A DNA stretch of 25,681 nucleotides from CAVQBP01 sp964448105 (GCA_964448105.1 CAYUVK010000072.1:1-25681); one strand, 5' to 3'. Positions 8,273 through 16,877 are shown, numbered from the stretch's first letter. A program made the numbers and translations. The notes: generated by a model not told the origin, from the letters alone.

Positions 8273-8479
8273 AACCTCACCTTTCGCCAGGTGTCCATAA
8301 ATTGCGTTTGTCATTTCGACCGAAGGGAGAAATCTTGCGTTTTGAAAAGATTTAAGCCAGAGGTTTACACGTCTCAATAGAAGACTCCCTCGAAATGAAA
8401 ATTACTTACTTTTAGGTCAGCCACGATAATGCGCTTTTAATAGTCGCCTTCTTAATAAAGAGAAGATTTAGGTGAGGTT
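8273..8479. repeat. Perfect 10-bp inverted repeat bracketing the tssG-clpV gap
   Basis: AACCTCACCT at 8273-8282 is the exact reverse complement of AGGTGAGGTT at 8470-8479. The right arm forms the last codons and first stop base of tssG; the left arm is 65 bases before the clpV start. The arms enclose the palindromic element at 8311-8398. This could be the ends of a small inserted element or a long-range RNA pairing. I found no flanking target-site duplication, and chance cannot be excluded. Confidence 0.4.
8311..8398. repeat. Palindromic intergenic element (REP/MITE-like), three-way junction
   Basis: The outer arms TCATTTCGA (8311-8319) and TCGAAATGA (8390-8398) pair perfectly. After a five-base bulge (8320-8324), GGGAG (8325-8329) pairs with CTCCC (8385-8389). 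Inside are two smaller hairpins: AAATCTT (8330-8336) with AAGATTT (8347-8353), and GTCT (8371-8374) with AGAC (8382-8385). The terminal sequence resembles, from memory, a dispersed palindrome common in gaps of Bacteroidota/Ignavibacteriota genomes. It lies between tssG and clpV and could act as an RNA processing or attenuation structure, or simply be a mobile repeat. No open reading frame of note occurs in this gap. Confidence 0.65.
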
Positions 8480-9541
8480 TGTGCTTGTTATTTCTTCATA
8501 ACTTAAATAGACTTTTATTTCTTCTTTTCCGGGTTTTCCGAGCCACAATGTGGAGCCGAGTTTTAACCGCTCATCATCCCATGAAATCGCAGCAATAGTA
8601 TCTGCATTTATTTTATATTCAAAATCAAATTCCAAACCATCATTTAAATAAATTTTTAAAAGTCCAATCAATTTACTTGCTTGTTTCGTTCCAGGTAAAA
8701 AATTTAGATATTCTTCAAAAGTTATAGGTCCAATTTCTATACAAATTCTACTCATGTAATCTCTTATAAATTTACCAATGAAACAATTTTCACCGAGTCT
8801 ATTCTTGTCTCCTTCCAAACCGGGAATATCATTTAATTCAATCCAGCGAGGAACAAATTCTTTAACTTTCATTTTAATATCAGGGAAGAGATAACAAAGG
8901 AGTATTTTTAAACCGGCTTTATTCCTTGCACGCTGAGCAAAAATTCCGGAAAATTTCAATAAAGCAAGATTATGAATAACCGGTTCATTTCCCTGTTTTA
9001 ACGATGTGGATTTCTGTTCCGGTGTGAATATGCCCCAGCCCGTAAATGAATTGATTCTTTCGTTGATTTTATTATTTGCATCTTGATTCAGGAAAAGATA
9101 AAACCTGTATTTTTTCCATGATTGATAATAAAGCCAATAAAACCTGTTATTAAAAATATCTAAAAAATTTTGTAAAGGGACCATACCTTTTCCAAGAGTT
9201 CTTTGCTGCACAGCAACCTGTTCGTGATAGCACCTTGGCAAAGGAGAATTAATTCCATATAATCCTAAGAATGTTAAAATGAAAGAAAAAGTATTATCTT
9301 CAAAGGAGATTTTTTTTATATCATGAGGCGGAAATTCATATTTCTCATAAGGACGAAATTTTAATCCGGATTGTTCCAATAAAAATTCTTTCCTATCCGG
9401 ATGAAGTTTTTTTGTGATAGTCTCGGCAATCCATACTGCATGCCAAACATTAAATGCAGAACCATTCTTTATTAATTCTTTAATAAGTCTGTCTGCTTGC
9501 GGATTTAGATTGTAAATATTTTGCCTGACAGCGGTATCCAA
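8468..9541 (-). CDS. tssG: TssG baseplate protein
   Basis: A 357-residue baseplate wedge component (ImpH/VasB family, DUF1305) that pairs with TssF and TssE around the VgrG hub. Family-like features are the early region FNVWHAVWIAE, the segment SFILTFLGLYGINSPLPRCY, and GPITFEEYLNFLPG with a downstream conserved beta-rich tail. It lies immediately after tssF, with which it overlaps by 37 bases. No early ATG exists. The start is a TTG at 9541, preceded by a strong AAAGGA site about seven bases away, giving an N-terminus (MDTAVRQNIYNLNP) of normal length. The overlap suggests translational coupling to tssF. Confidence 0.92.
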   Translation of the reverse strand: MDTAVRQNIYNLNPQADRLIKELIKNGSAFNVWHAVWIAETITKKLHPDRKEFLLEQSGLKFRPYEKYEFPPHDIKKISFEDNTFSFILTFLGLYGINSPLPRCYHEQVAVQQRTLGKGMVPLQNFLDIFNNRFYWLYYQSWKKYRFYLFLNQDANNKINERINSFTGWGIFTPEQKSTSLKQGNEPVIHNLALLKFSGIFAQRARNKAGLKILLCYLFPDIKMKVKEFVPRWIELNDIPGLEGDKNRLGENCFIGKFIRDYMSRICIEIGPITFEEYLNFLPGTKQASKLIGLLKIYLNDGLEFDFEYKINADTIAAISWDDERLKLGSTLWLGKPGKEEIKVYLSYEEITSTNLT

Positions 9542-11370
9542 GAGTATTCCTTTCCTGTTCCCATTTCGATTATTTTTAGTAACACATAAGAATTCAAAGT
9601 TACATACTGGGAAAGGAAATAATTCAAAACCATTCCCATCAGATGAATTTCTCCTTCCCCATGTTCATAATCCTTCGGATCTACTTCAATTTTAAATTCT
9701 ATACCTTTTATTAAACCTCCCCCGCCATCATTAATTATTTTGCTTACAATTTTAGGCGGGTGAATTTTTTTTATGCCTTCAATTCTTTTTTTATTCGGAT
9801 GATTAAATGCTTTTGCCCAGTTATATAAATTAAGAATACTTTTTAGTGATTCGGCATCGGACAAAGAAGTATAGCTTACCGTAAGATGAGCAATTAAAGA
9901 CCATAAGTAATTTTGTTTTTCAGGGCAATCCAACACTTCACTTGGTACGGTAACATTTGATGCTTCTATTCCTGCAGGAAAGTCAACAGGTTCCTTTATC
10001 GCACCTGCTTCAAGATAGGCAGACGGAAGAAATCCGTTGGAAAGCGTAGCCTGGATACTTAAAGTTTCTTTCGGGAAAAATTCCTCTTCCATACTAGGAC
10101 CGAACAGCCTGATAAAAGTTCCAGTCATATCACTTTTTTGTGTCCTTCTGAAAACGGAATAAAACCTTTTGTAATTATATTCGGGATTATTTGTCTCTAA
10201 TATATCATGTGCAGTTATAGGAATATATTTATACTGTTCAATCTTATTTTCACTTATTCCCGATATTTTATCAACGGAATAAATTTCCCTGCTTTTTTTC
10301 CGGTTAAGATCCGGTACGATATAATATTCAGGAAGCCGTTGGTCAACAATAACTTCTTCAGTTGAGCGGGAAAATAAATTAACAATCGGTGTACAGTGAA
10401 GAAGTATGTCTTTTTGTTCAGGATATTTTTCTCTTAAAAGCTTCCGGTTAAAATCAATTTTAATTTCAAAAGGATTCGATTCACCCGAATCCTTAAAATT
10501 TTCCAGTCCCTTAATATTTATAAAAAAGAATTTCTCCTGGAAAGAAAAATACTCATGGAGAAGCCTGAACCCCGGGAAGGTTTGTTTTGAATATGGAAGA
10601 ATAGCAGAATCATTTTCATCATCTATATGATCTTCGGATAATTCCGGAATTCCTATATTAAAATTATTTATTTTTTGAAATTGTCCCTTATTATCGATTA
10701 TTTCCCTTATATAAATTGACGAAACAAATTTTGTAAGATAAAGGAGAAGATTATATTTAACCGAAGTGGAACCTTGAATATAAATCTGGAAATTTTTCAT
10801 ATTCAATGCGGAAAAATTAACATTCCTATCCGGCTGCATCCTTATAATCAAAGAAGAATTTCCTTGTGGAGATTCTTCAATTCTCAAATGCGTTAACTTT
10901 AAAGGCCGTACAATTAAATTCTGGGTTGTCTTGAAAATAAATTCTGCAGGTTCTTCTTTTTCAGTTACCCTGCTTTTTTCATGAGGACCGGAATAAACTT
11001 TGTATTTTACTTTGTATTTCCCGGTAACAGTTTGAATCTCGCTACCTTTATTTATAGTAACCGCCTGGGTAATTGCCCCAGGTTTTGCAGTTGCCTGCAG
11101 AATTGCACAAGAAGGAAAAGGCTTTAATAAATGAGGAAACAAAATTTCTAATATACCGCCTGCGATTTCCGGGAATTCATCATCTAATCTTTCATGAATT
11201 CTTCCGGCTAAGAAAGCAAATCCTTCCATTAATCTTTCTACAAAAGGATCTTTCCTTTCTCTTTCGCTCATATGAAGGTGGGAAGCAAGGGTTGGATGTT
11301 TTTTACTAAATTCTTCTCCTGATACCTGGAGAAAATTATATTCTCTTTCAAAATATTTATCTGTACTCAT
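9505..11370 (-). CDS. tssF: TssF baseplate protein
   Basis: A 621-residue baseplate subunit (ImpG/VasA family, DUF879). The N-terminus YFEREYNFLQVSGEEFSKKHP and the stretch DPFVERLMEGFAFLAGRIHERLDDEFPEI are diagnostic, as is LLEILFPHLLKPFPSC-like sequence (here GGILEILFPHLLKPFPSC). Length is typical of the family. The ATG at 11370 (MSTDKYF) is chosen over a TTG at 11385 because an AAGGA site sits six bases before it. It overlaps the tssE 3' end by 14 bases and in turn is overlapped by tssG, so E, F and G are probably produced in a coupled fashion for the wedge complex. Confidence 0.95.
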   Translation of the reverse strand: MSTDKYFEREYNFLQVSGEEFSKKHPTLASHLHMSERERKDPFVERLMEGFAFLAGRIHERLDDEFPEIAGGILEILFPHLLKPFPSCAILQATAKPGAITQAVTINKGSEIQTVTGKYKVKYKVYSGPHEKSRVTEKEEPAEFIFKTTQNLIVRPLKLTHLRIEESPQGNSSLIIRMQPDRNVNFSALNMKNFQIYIQGSTSVKYNLLLYLTKFVSSIYIREIIDNKGQFQKINNFNIGIPELSEDHIDDENDSAILPYSKQTFPGFRLLHEYFSFQEKFFFINIKGLENFKDSGESNPFEIKIDFNRKLLREKYPEQKDILLHCTPIVNLFSRSTEEVIVDQRLPEYYIVPDLNRKKSREIYSVDKISGISENKIEQYKYIPITAHDILETNNPEYNYKRFYSVFRRTQKSDMTGTFIRLFGPSMEEEFFPKETLSIQATLSNGFLPSAYLEAGAIKEPVDFPAGIEASNVTVPSEVLDCPEKQNYLWSLIAHLTVSYTSLSDAESLKSILNLYNWAKAFNHPNKKRIEGIKKIHPPKIVSKIINDGGGGLIKGIEFKIEVDPKDYEHGEGEIHLMGMVLNYFLSQYVTLNSYVLLKIIEMGTGKEYSWIPLSGKIFTI

Positions 11371-11815
11371 TCGATTCCTTCTCAAACATAACTTTTGTCC
11401 AGCCGGTTGTAGAAAATTCGGTTAAGAGTATCTCCTTATTCGGAACATCCTTAATTGATGCAATAATCTTTAAAGTTATTCGCATATTATTTTGATCAAA
11501 CTGTGATTTCTGAATTTTAACATCCCCGATTCTCGGTTCATAATTCAAAATAACTTCCGTAATTTCTTTCTTAATAGGATCAATTGAACCGGTATCGAAA
11601 TAAATTTGGAGAATATCCGGCATGCCGAAATGAGGAAGATGCTGAACAGAACCCTGCCGCGTAGTCAAAAGCATTCTTAGGTTTTCAATAATACTATATT
11701 TTAACTTTTCATCTTCATTTAACTGATCAAAATACTGGTCTCCAATATCATCAGGATTTGATGATTCAGAAACAAACTGACCAACAAGTAAATCATATAA
11801 ACTTAAATTTCTCAT
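11357..11815 (-). CDS. tssE: TssE gp25-like baseplate protein
   Basis: A 152-residue homologue of phage T4 gp25, the baseplate protein that nucleates sheath assembly. It carries the family motif LLTTRQGS (residues 49-56) followed by HLPHFGMPDI (59-68), and a C-terminal strand pair around EILLTEFSTTGW. The start MRNLSLYDLLVGQF resembles the usual LFERL-type opening. The ribosome-binding site before the ATG is weak. The gene follows the hairpin after hcp2 and overlaps tssF. Confidence 0.93.
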   Translation of the reverse strand: MRNLSLYDLLVGQFVSESSNPDDIGDQYFDQLNEDEKLKYSIIENLRMLLTTRQGSVQHLPHFGMPDILQIYFDTGSIDPIKKEITEVILNYEPRIGDVKIQKSQFDQNNMRITLKIIASIKDVPNKEILLTEFSTTGWTKVMFEKESNEYR

Positions 11816-11893
11816 TAAATATTTAAGTATTTTGGTGATGCAAAATTTTATTTATAACATTTTAAATTTTATAGTATTGTTTGAAACCAATAG

Positions 11894-11932
11894 GAGACTG
11901 ATTTAATTATTTTTTTAAATTAAATCAGTCTC
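11894..11932 (-). terminator. Perfect 15-bp hairpin after hcp2 (terminator, attenuator or stabiliser)
   Basis: GAGACTGATTTAATT (11894-11908) and its exact complement (11918-11932) flank a nine-base loop, starting 12 bases past the hcp2 stop in the transcript. On the minus strand no clean run of U follows the stem, so it is not a textbook intrinsic terminator. It could partially terminate, or protect the 3' end of an hcp message, allowing much more Hcp than baseplate protein. The stem is certain; its function is inferred. Confidence 0.65.
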
Positions 11933-11944
11933 TATAAAATAAGA

Positions 11945-12412
11945 CTAAAAAGCCACTTCCTCATGAGTAATACCTCCGTCAAGATATGTCCAAGTAAATT
12001 TTCTGGCAAGAATTTTTACTTTTTCGAGATGACCAATTGATTCATTCTCCGGGATATAAGTGGGAGGCATCCAGTTTTGCACCGACACAATTTTTGCATC
12101 ATTTAATTGATACTTGAAATACGGTTCTTCTTCACCAGATTGTTCGGCAATTCTATATAAAGTTATCACAACTTCGGTGCATAAAACACCATCGCAAATA
12201 ATATTGTAGAGTATCGGAGTTATCCGGTCAATACTTTTTACGATTTCAAAAGGAGTAATTTTCCTCATGCCCTGGGGCCTGTTTTCCTCACTTTCGAAAG
12301 GAAGATAAACCTCATGTTTGAATTCAAAAATCAGGCTTGTCTTATTTTCTCTTGGCCCTTCAAGTTCTCCCATGTCGGCAGTTTTAATCGATATTTCACC
12401 TTTCACAGCCAT
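11945..12412 (-). CDS. hcp: Hcp tube protein, second copy (TssD)
   Basis: A 155-residue Hcp-family protein that forms hexameric rings stacked into the inner tube and is secreted with each firing. It shows the Hcp features YRIAEQSGEEEPYFKYQL (residues about 87-104), AKIVSVQNW and HLEKVKILA. By a hand alignment it is roughly two-thirds identical to the upstream copy at 12624-13106, so the two arose by tandem duplication. Two cysteines, C73 and C78 (CDGVLC), are shared with the paralogue. A GGAGG site precedes the ATG. It differs from its twin mainly in residues 7-15 and the shorter C-terminus, ending HEEVAF. Whether it mixes with the other Hcp or carries different cargo is unknown. Confidence 0.95.
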   Translation of the reverse strand: MAVKGEISIKTADMGELEGPRENKTSLIFEFKHEVYLPFESEENRPQGMRKITPFEIVKSIDRITPILYNIICDGVLCTEVVITLYRIAEQSGEEEPYFKYQLNDAKIVSVQNWMPPTYIPENESIGHLEKVKILARKFTWTYLDGGITHEEVAF

Positions 12413-12494
12413 TTTAACCTCCTTGCTTAAATTATTGAAAGATTTATTTTAAGAAAAAGTTCTGTGTTTGACTGAAAAATCTCTTCATCTCATT

Positions 12495-12536
12495 TGAAAA
12501 TATTGTTTGCGCTTTAACCGATGAATAATATTTTCA
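12495..12536. repeat. Inverted repeat in the hcp1-hcp2 gap
   Basis: TGAAAATATT (12495-12504) is the exact reverse complement of AATATTTTCA (12527-12536) across a 22-base loop. It lies within the 211-base gap 12413-12623 between the two hcp genes. The gap holds no gene; it may contain a second promoter for hcp2 or a remnant of the duplication, but I see no convincing promoter. The stem is AT-only at its base and could be chance. Confidence 0.35.
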
Positions 12537-12623
12537 CAATTCTATAAACAAGGAATTAAAACGTTATAGGGAGATAAGGTTAATTGCAGTAATATGAATA
12601 TAATTACAATTAGAAGGGAATAA

Positions 12624-13106
12624 TTACTTTTTACTTTTCATAACAATATTTTCAGTATAAGTAACACCTCCTTCTAAATATTCCCAAGTAATCTGCTGGG
12701 CAATTATTTTTAATTTTTCAAGATGGCCAATCGATTCATTTTCGGGAATATATGTGGGCGGCATCCAGTTTAATACCGAAACGATCCGGGCTTTTGTTAA
12801 TAAATAGTTGAAGTAAGGTTCTTCTTCCCCGGATTGTTCGGCTATTCTGTATAGTGTAACTTTTATTTCTTCGCACGTAGTACCATTACATGATATTTGG
12901 TAAAGCTGTGGTGTTAGACTATCAATATTTTTTACCAGTTCAAAAGCTGTTATACGACGTGAACCCTGAATTCTATTTTCCTCAGTTTCAAAGGGAAGAT
13001 AGACTTCATGACTAAATTCATAAACCAAGCTGGTTTTGTTTTCGCGGGGCCCGGTTAATTCCGTTCCGCTTGCATCTTTAAATAAGACTTCACCTTTTAC
13101 TGCCAT
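12624..13106 (-). CDS. hcp: Hcp tube protein, first copy (TssD)
   Basis: A 160-residue Hcp paralogue encoded 43 bases after tssC. It carries GPRENKTSLVYEFSHEVYLP (residues 19-38), YRIAEQSGEEEPYFNYLL and NWMPPTYIPENESIGHLEK, all shared with the second copy. C73 and C78 (CNGTTC) are conserved between the two. The C-terminus is a few residues longer and basic (MKSKK). A TTG at 13118 would extend the frame, but the ATG at 13106 (MAVKGE) follows a GGAGG site six bases away and matches the start of the second copy. Expected to be among the most abundant products of the locus. Confidence 0.95.
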   Translation of the reverse strand: MAVKGEVLFKDASGTELTGPRENKTSLVYEFSHEVYLPFETEENRIQGSRRITAFELVKNIDSLTPQLYQISCNGTTCEEIKVTLYRIAEQSGEEEPYFNYLLTKARIVSVLNWMPPTYIPENESIGHLEKLKIIAQQITWEYLEGGVTYTENIVMKSKK

Positions 13107-13149
13107 TTGAGCCTCCAAGAATTATTTTAGATTAAATATATTTAATTAA

Positions 13150-14616
13150 TTAAGCCTCTTCGCTTGAATGAAATGCAATAAGTTTAAGATTTACATCCAT
13201 GCCAGTAATAGCAACATGAGGTCTGAATTCGGCACTAATTTGGAAGAAACCTGGTTTTTCAGGGAGTTCTTCGACTTTTAACTGATATGAACGGAGTGGT
13301 CTCTCAGCTATAACCGATTCAGGTGCATTCGGAAAATCAGCCACTAAAGTGTCCAACCATTTCTTTAAATCTTTTTCAATTTCTGGAGCACCTGCATTTT
13401 TACCAACAAATGTTAATTGATGATATTTTAAATAATGAGCTATCCTGGTAACAAGCATGGTGTATTGCAATCTTGCACCAACAGCGTAATTAGCAGTTGC
13501 CTCTGGATCATTTTTAATTTGTTTAGCTCTGTTTACCGAAGGAACCTCAAAGAAACATGCATAGTCAGTTCTATCCCAATGTGCAAGAGGAATAAAACCA
13601 AGATCACATAATTCCTGGTCTTTTGCCTGTCCTACGGATGCTTCAATCGGAACTTTTAATTTCTTCTGACCATGTTCTTCATATGTCGGCGTAGGTAAAT
13701 TTTCAACTTTACCGCCAGACTCGACACCTACAATTTTTACACTCCAACCCCATTTTTCAAAGCTTCTAACCATATTCGAAGCAAGAGCCATAGAAGCATG
13801 GCACCAAAGGCTGTTATCTTTCCCTTCCCGGTAAACACCTTCGGTATAGTTAAAGTTTTTTGTAGGTTCGGATTCCTGGTTATAAGGTAGTCTTCCAAGG
13901 AAGCGGGGTAATGCCAACCCGATATATTTTGAACGGTCGTCATCTCTAAAGGCTCTCCATCCAGTAAATTCCGCTCCTTCGTTAACCTGCTCGGACAAAA
14001 AGCGGTTGTCCATAACATCGCCAAAACTTTTCTCACCGAAAAACTTATGACTTGCATTTCCAATAAACGGTATCTGGGCAGATTCGGATAAAATAGATAA
14101 ATGCTGGAGCAATCCAATATCCTGCGGTGTATTTTCAACAGCAAAATCACCAATTATTGAAGTGTAGGAATGACCGCCGACTTTATCATATGCGCCCCAA
14201 TATATATGGTGCCATAATCCCGAATCTTTTTCATAACCTTCACCATTAGCAGCTTCATTTAGATCATCGTATAATTCTTCCTTTGTTGTATCCAGTAATT
14301 CAAACTTTACAGGTTTACTAAACTCTGTATTTTGAACAAGGAATAATAACCCCCGCCAAGTAGATTCCAGTTCCTGGAAGTCCTGATTATGCAGGATTTC
14401 ATCCACCTGAGCACTTAACACGGTATCAATATCTGCTATATATGAATCGACCAGTGCGCCCGTTATTTTAAATACCTGAGATTCTTTCCCAACTTTACTT
14501 ATAAACTCCGCCACTGCATTTTTTTTAGAATCGTCAAGCATTAATAATAATTTATCAACAGAACTTTGTTCGGTTTGTTTTGCCTGTTCCGTTGCAGTTG
14601 TTTTTTCTTTAGCCAT
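13150..14616 (-). CDS. tssC: TssC large sheath subunit (VipB)
   Basis: A 488-residue large subunit of the contractile sheath (EvpB/VC_A0108 family). It shows the conserved region NQDFQELESTWRGLLFLVQN in the N-terminal third, then the HIYWGAYDKVGGHSYTSIIGDF and LLQHLSILSESAQIPFIGNA-type blocks, and the C-terminal FRPHVAITGMDVNLKLIAF. Length is normal. A very strong AAGGAGGT site lies nine bases before the ATG. The gene follows tssB by 48 bases; TssB and TssC interlock into the sheath that contracts around the Hcp tube and is later taken apart by ClpV. Confidence 0.97.
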   Translation of the reverse strand: MAKEKTTATEQAKQTEQSSVDKLLLMLDDSKKNAVAEFISKVGKESQVFKITGALVDSYIADIDTVLSAQVDEILHNQDFQELESTWRGLLFLVQNTEFSKPVKFELLDTTKEELYDDLNEAANGEGYEKDSGLWHHIYWGAYDKVGGHSYTSIIGDFAVENTPQDIGLLQHLSILSESAQIPFIGNASHKFFGEKSFGDVMDNRFLSEQVNEGAEFTGWRAFRDDDRSKYIGLALPRFLGRLPYNQESEPTKNFNYTEGVYREGKDNSLWCHASMALASNMVRSFEKWGWSVKIVGVESGGKVENLPTPTYEEHGQKKLKVPIEASVGQAKDQELCDLGFIPLAHWDRTDYACFFEVPSVNRAKQIKNDPEATANYAVGARLQYTMLVTRIAHYLKYHQLTFVGKNAGAPEIEKDLKKWLDTLVADFPNAPESVIAERPLRSYQLKVEELPEKPGFFQISAEFRPHVAITGMDVNLKLIAFHSSEEA

Positions 14617-14664
14617 TTTTAAAAAACCTCCTTAAAAAATTATATTGGTTTATAAGTATGGAAA

Positions 14665-15189
14665 TTATTCTTTCTTTTCCCCAGATGCAGCACTTTCCTG
14701 AGATGCTCCAAGCTTGGTCATCAAATCATCGATACTGCTTTCACCATCTTTAAGAACGCCTTCAAGAGCTTTTTTCAAATTAGCATCCTTTAAAACAGTT
14801 AATTTTAATTGTTTCAATCTTTCCCTTGCTTCAAGAAGTCGTTGAAGCGGTTCAACTTTTTTAACAATTTCATCCGGATGAAAATCTTTAATATCCTGGA
14901 AATCAAGATTTACTTCCATTTGAGCATCGGGATCATCAGATAATTTATTTGTAACACTTAGTTTTAATTTCGGATTTATATCCTTTAAAACTTTCTGAAA
15001 ATCACCCTTTCTGCTTATAGTTCTAAGTCTCCGGTCTTTTAAAGAACCTAAATTACCCGGCTCACTTTTACTATAGTTACCGGGAATTAAAAAACGGTAA
15101 TCCAGTTCAACACTTTCTTTTGCGTCGCTGCTTGGAAGTATTGATACTTTAACCCGCTGTGCAATTTTGGGTGCGGTCATTCTTGCCAT
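14665..15189 (-). CDS. tssB: TssB small sheath subunit (VipA)
   Basis: A 174-residue small sheath protein (DUF770 family). The block RVKVSILPSSDAKESVELDY followed by RFLIPGNYS near residues 12-41 and LKLSVTNKLSDDPDAQMEVN with the DFHPDEIVKKVEPLQRLLEA block are typical. Helical C-terminal sequence (about 120-165), rich in Lys and Glu, would include the ClpV-binding helix in well-studied homologues. An AAAGGAGGT-type site precedes the ATG. It lies 23 bases after tssA and 48 before tssC. Confidence 0.96.
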   Translation of the reverse strand: MARMTAPKIAQRVKVSILPSSDAKESVELDYRFLIPGNYSKSEPGNLGSLKDRRLRTISRKGDFQKVLKDINPKLKLSVTNKLSDDPDAQMEVNLDFQDIKDFHPDEIVKKVEPLQRLLEARERLKQLKLTVLKDANLKKALEGVLKDGESSIDDLMTKLGASQESAASGEKKE

Positions 15190-15212
15190 AGTAACCTCCT
15201 TTTTATCATTTA

Positions 15213-16877
15213 TTATTTATTATTAGTTAATTTAATTGCTAATATTCCGTCGTATTTTGCAATTTTAGAAAACAATTCTTCCTGTTCTTTTTTGATTTCC
15301 GTTTTAATCTCCTCCCTGTCATTATCATTTACAATTTTGGTATTAGTAAGATAAACCGATTGCCAAACTGCTGTGCATAATGCAGGTTCCCATTCCATTA
15401 AATTGTATTCGGTAATTAATTTTGATAATTCCAAAAAAATAATTTTTGCAAGACTGTATTGTTTAGCTGCAAAGCAATAATTTGCCAGATTAAGTCTTCT
15501 TAAAAATTTACCTTTGCTACGATCATCAGTCATTATACCCTTTTGCATTTCTGCTAAATTTTCTTCGAAATTTTGCGGCAGTTCACTGCAGGCAGTTTCG
15601 TATTGTTTTGTCAAAGGTTCATAATCTTCACCCATAATAGGAGGAAGAATTATAGAACCGCCGCTGCTACCGCTTAAAAGGGGTTTAACTTCATCATCTA
15701 TCCACTTTATTGTTTCGTTGCCGGCAAAGGGAGTTTGTTTATCTTTAAATTTCAATTGAGGAAGTTCAGGTATTCTTCTCAATAAAATTGCAAGATTCAT
15801 TTTTATATCCTGAGAAGCCTGAACATAAATATCTCCCTTCTGCTCAAGGGCTTGGGTAACATATCTTTGTGTATCAAGCCAATATGGAAATTCACCGTCA
15901 GGCTTTAGAAAATTAATTTCAATCCGTGGAATAAGGATATTCCAACTGGCTGAGGAAAACCATTCTTTAATTTTATTTTGCATAATCTGATTTGGTGGAT
16001 CGATCTGCGTTACTTTATTGGTATCCGGAGGTTTGATAAGTCTACCCCATTGTAACTGCCTTGAAAGCCCGAATACAAATGGAGATTCCGGAACCTGTTC
16101 CTTTTTGCTTCCGTCAGTTTCTTTTTCAAAGAAGAATAATAATGTTTGCCTTAATTGTTTTATTGCATCTTTTTCAGTACCTAATTTGATTTCTTTTGGA
16201 GGTTGTGCAACAACTTTGTTTACAGCAGGAACTTTAGGTATTGTTTCCGCTTTATTTTGAATAGCTGCACTAGTTTCTTTTTTTTCTTCGGTAATTTTTT
16301 CCTCCACTTTCGGAAGGGGAACAGTTAATAATTTTGCATTTTCAATATGCTCTTCAATTGTTTTTTTAATAGATTTCAATACCGGAATATTTTCCGGAAA
16401 AAGTTTTTTACTTTCATCTATAATTAGTGTTAATGTTTCACCCGCTTCAATAATATCATTTGCATTCGACTTATTTATTTCCTCCCTTTCAATGAGTTTA
16501 AAAAACCTGGCTGTATTCAAAAACTGAAGCGCCTTACTGCGATGCAAATCATTTTCAGGAAATAACTTATTCCCATATCTACTTAAAAGATGGTTTATAA
16601 CATTTAATCCGTCCTTAAGTCCTTTTATTTTTTCCGTTCTGAATAAAGCAAAGCATAGCCACGAAGCTACTTTAAGGTCTTTACTTTTTTCTTTGAGTAT
16701 TATACTGGAAAGCTCTATACATTTTGTATAATCAGGCGTAGTTTTGGGAATTTCCATATTTAGTTTAAAATATTCCTCTTCATTTGATGCATCAATTCCC
16801 GTTGGTTTATCACCTGGAATGGGTTCTAAATATTCCTGTACAAATTCGGATATTTCTATTTCTTTAACTTCATCCAT
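15213..16877 (-). CDS. tssA: TssA assembly/cap protein (ImpA_N, VasJ-type C-terminus)
   Basis: A 554-residue TssA-family protein, which helps prime tail assembly and stabilise or anchor the growing sheath. Residues about 15-125 are the ImpA_N domain, with YLEPIPGDKPTGIDAS (16-31) and SKDLKVASWLCFALFR. A charged linker at about 190-225 (rich in Lys, Glu, Pro) leads into a C-terminal part (about 225-545) resembling the VasJ/TIGR03362 type, including FLRRLNLANYCFAAKQYSLA and WEPALCTAVWQSVY. The ATG at 16877 is preferred because a GGAG site lies nine bases upstream; an in-frame TTG at 16892 overlaps that site. A 115-base gap separates it from tagF and contains competing hairpins. Confidence 0.9.
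   Translation of the reverse strand: MDEVKEIEISEFVQEYLEPIPGDKPTGIDASNEEEYFKLNMEIPKTTPDYTKCIELSSIILKEKSKDLKVASWLCFALFRTEKIKGLKDGLNVINHLLSRYGNKLFPENDLHRSKALQFLNTARFFKLIEREEINKSNANDIIEAGETLTLIIDESKKLFPENIPVLKSIKKTIEEHIENAKLLTVPLPKVEEKITEEKKETSAAIQNKAETIPKVPAVNKVVAQPPKEIKLGTEKDAIKQLRQTLLFFFEKETDGSKKEQVPESPFVFGLSRQLQWGRLIKPPDTNKVTQIDPPNQIMQNKIKEWFSSASWNILIPRIEINFLKPDGEFPYWLDTQRYVTQALEQKGDIYVQASQDIKMNLAILLRRIPELPQLKFKDKQTPFAGNETIKWIDDEVKPLLSGSSGGSIILPPIMGEDYEPLTKQYETACSELPQNFEENLAEMQKGIMTDDRSKGKFLRRLNLANYCFAAKQYSLAKIIFLELSKLITEYNLMEWEPALCTAVWQSVYLTNTKIVNDNDREEIKTEIKKEQEELFSKIAKYDGILAIKLTNNK

Noticed and set aside
8209..8298. N-terminal 30-residue extension of ClpV
   Set aside because: The ATG at 8208 has an AGGAG site at ideal spacing and matches the family start; the extension is basic and unlike any ClpV N-domain.
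13737..14153. Separate 138-residue protein in another frame inside tssC
   Set aside because: It overlaps the well-supported sheath gene completely, has low-complexity composition, and lacks a plausible start context.
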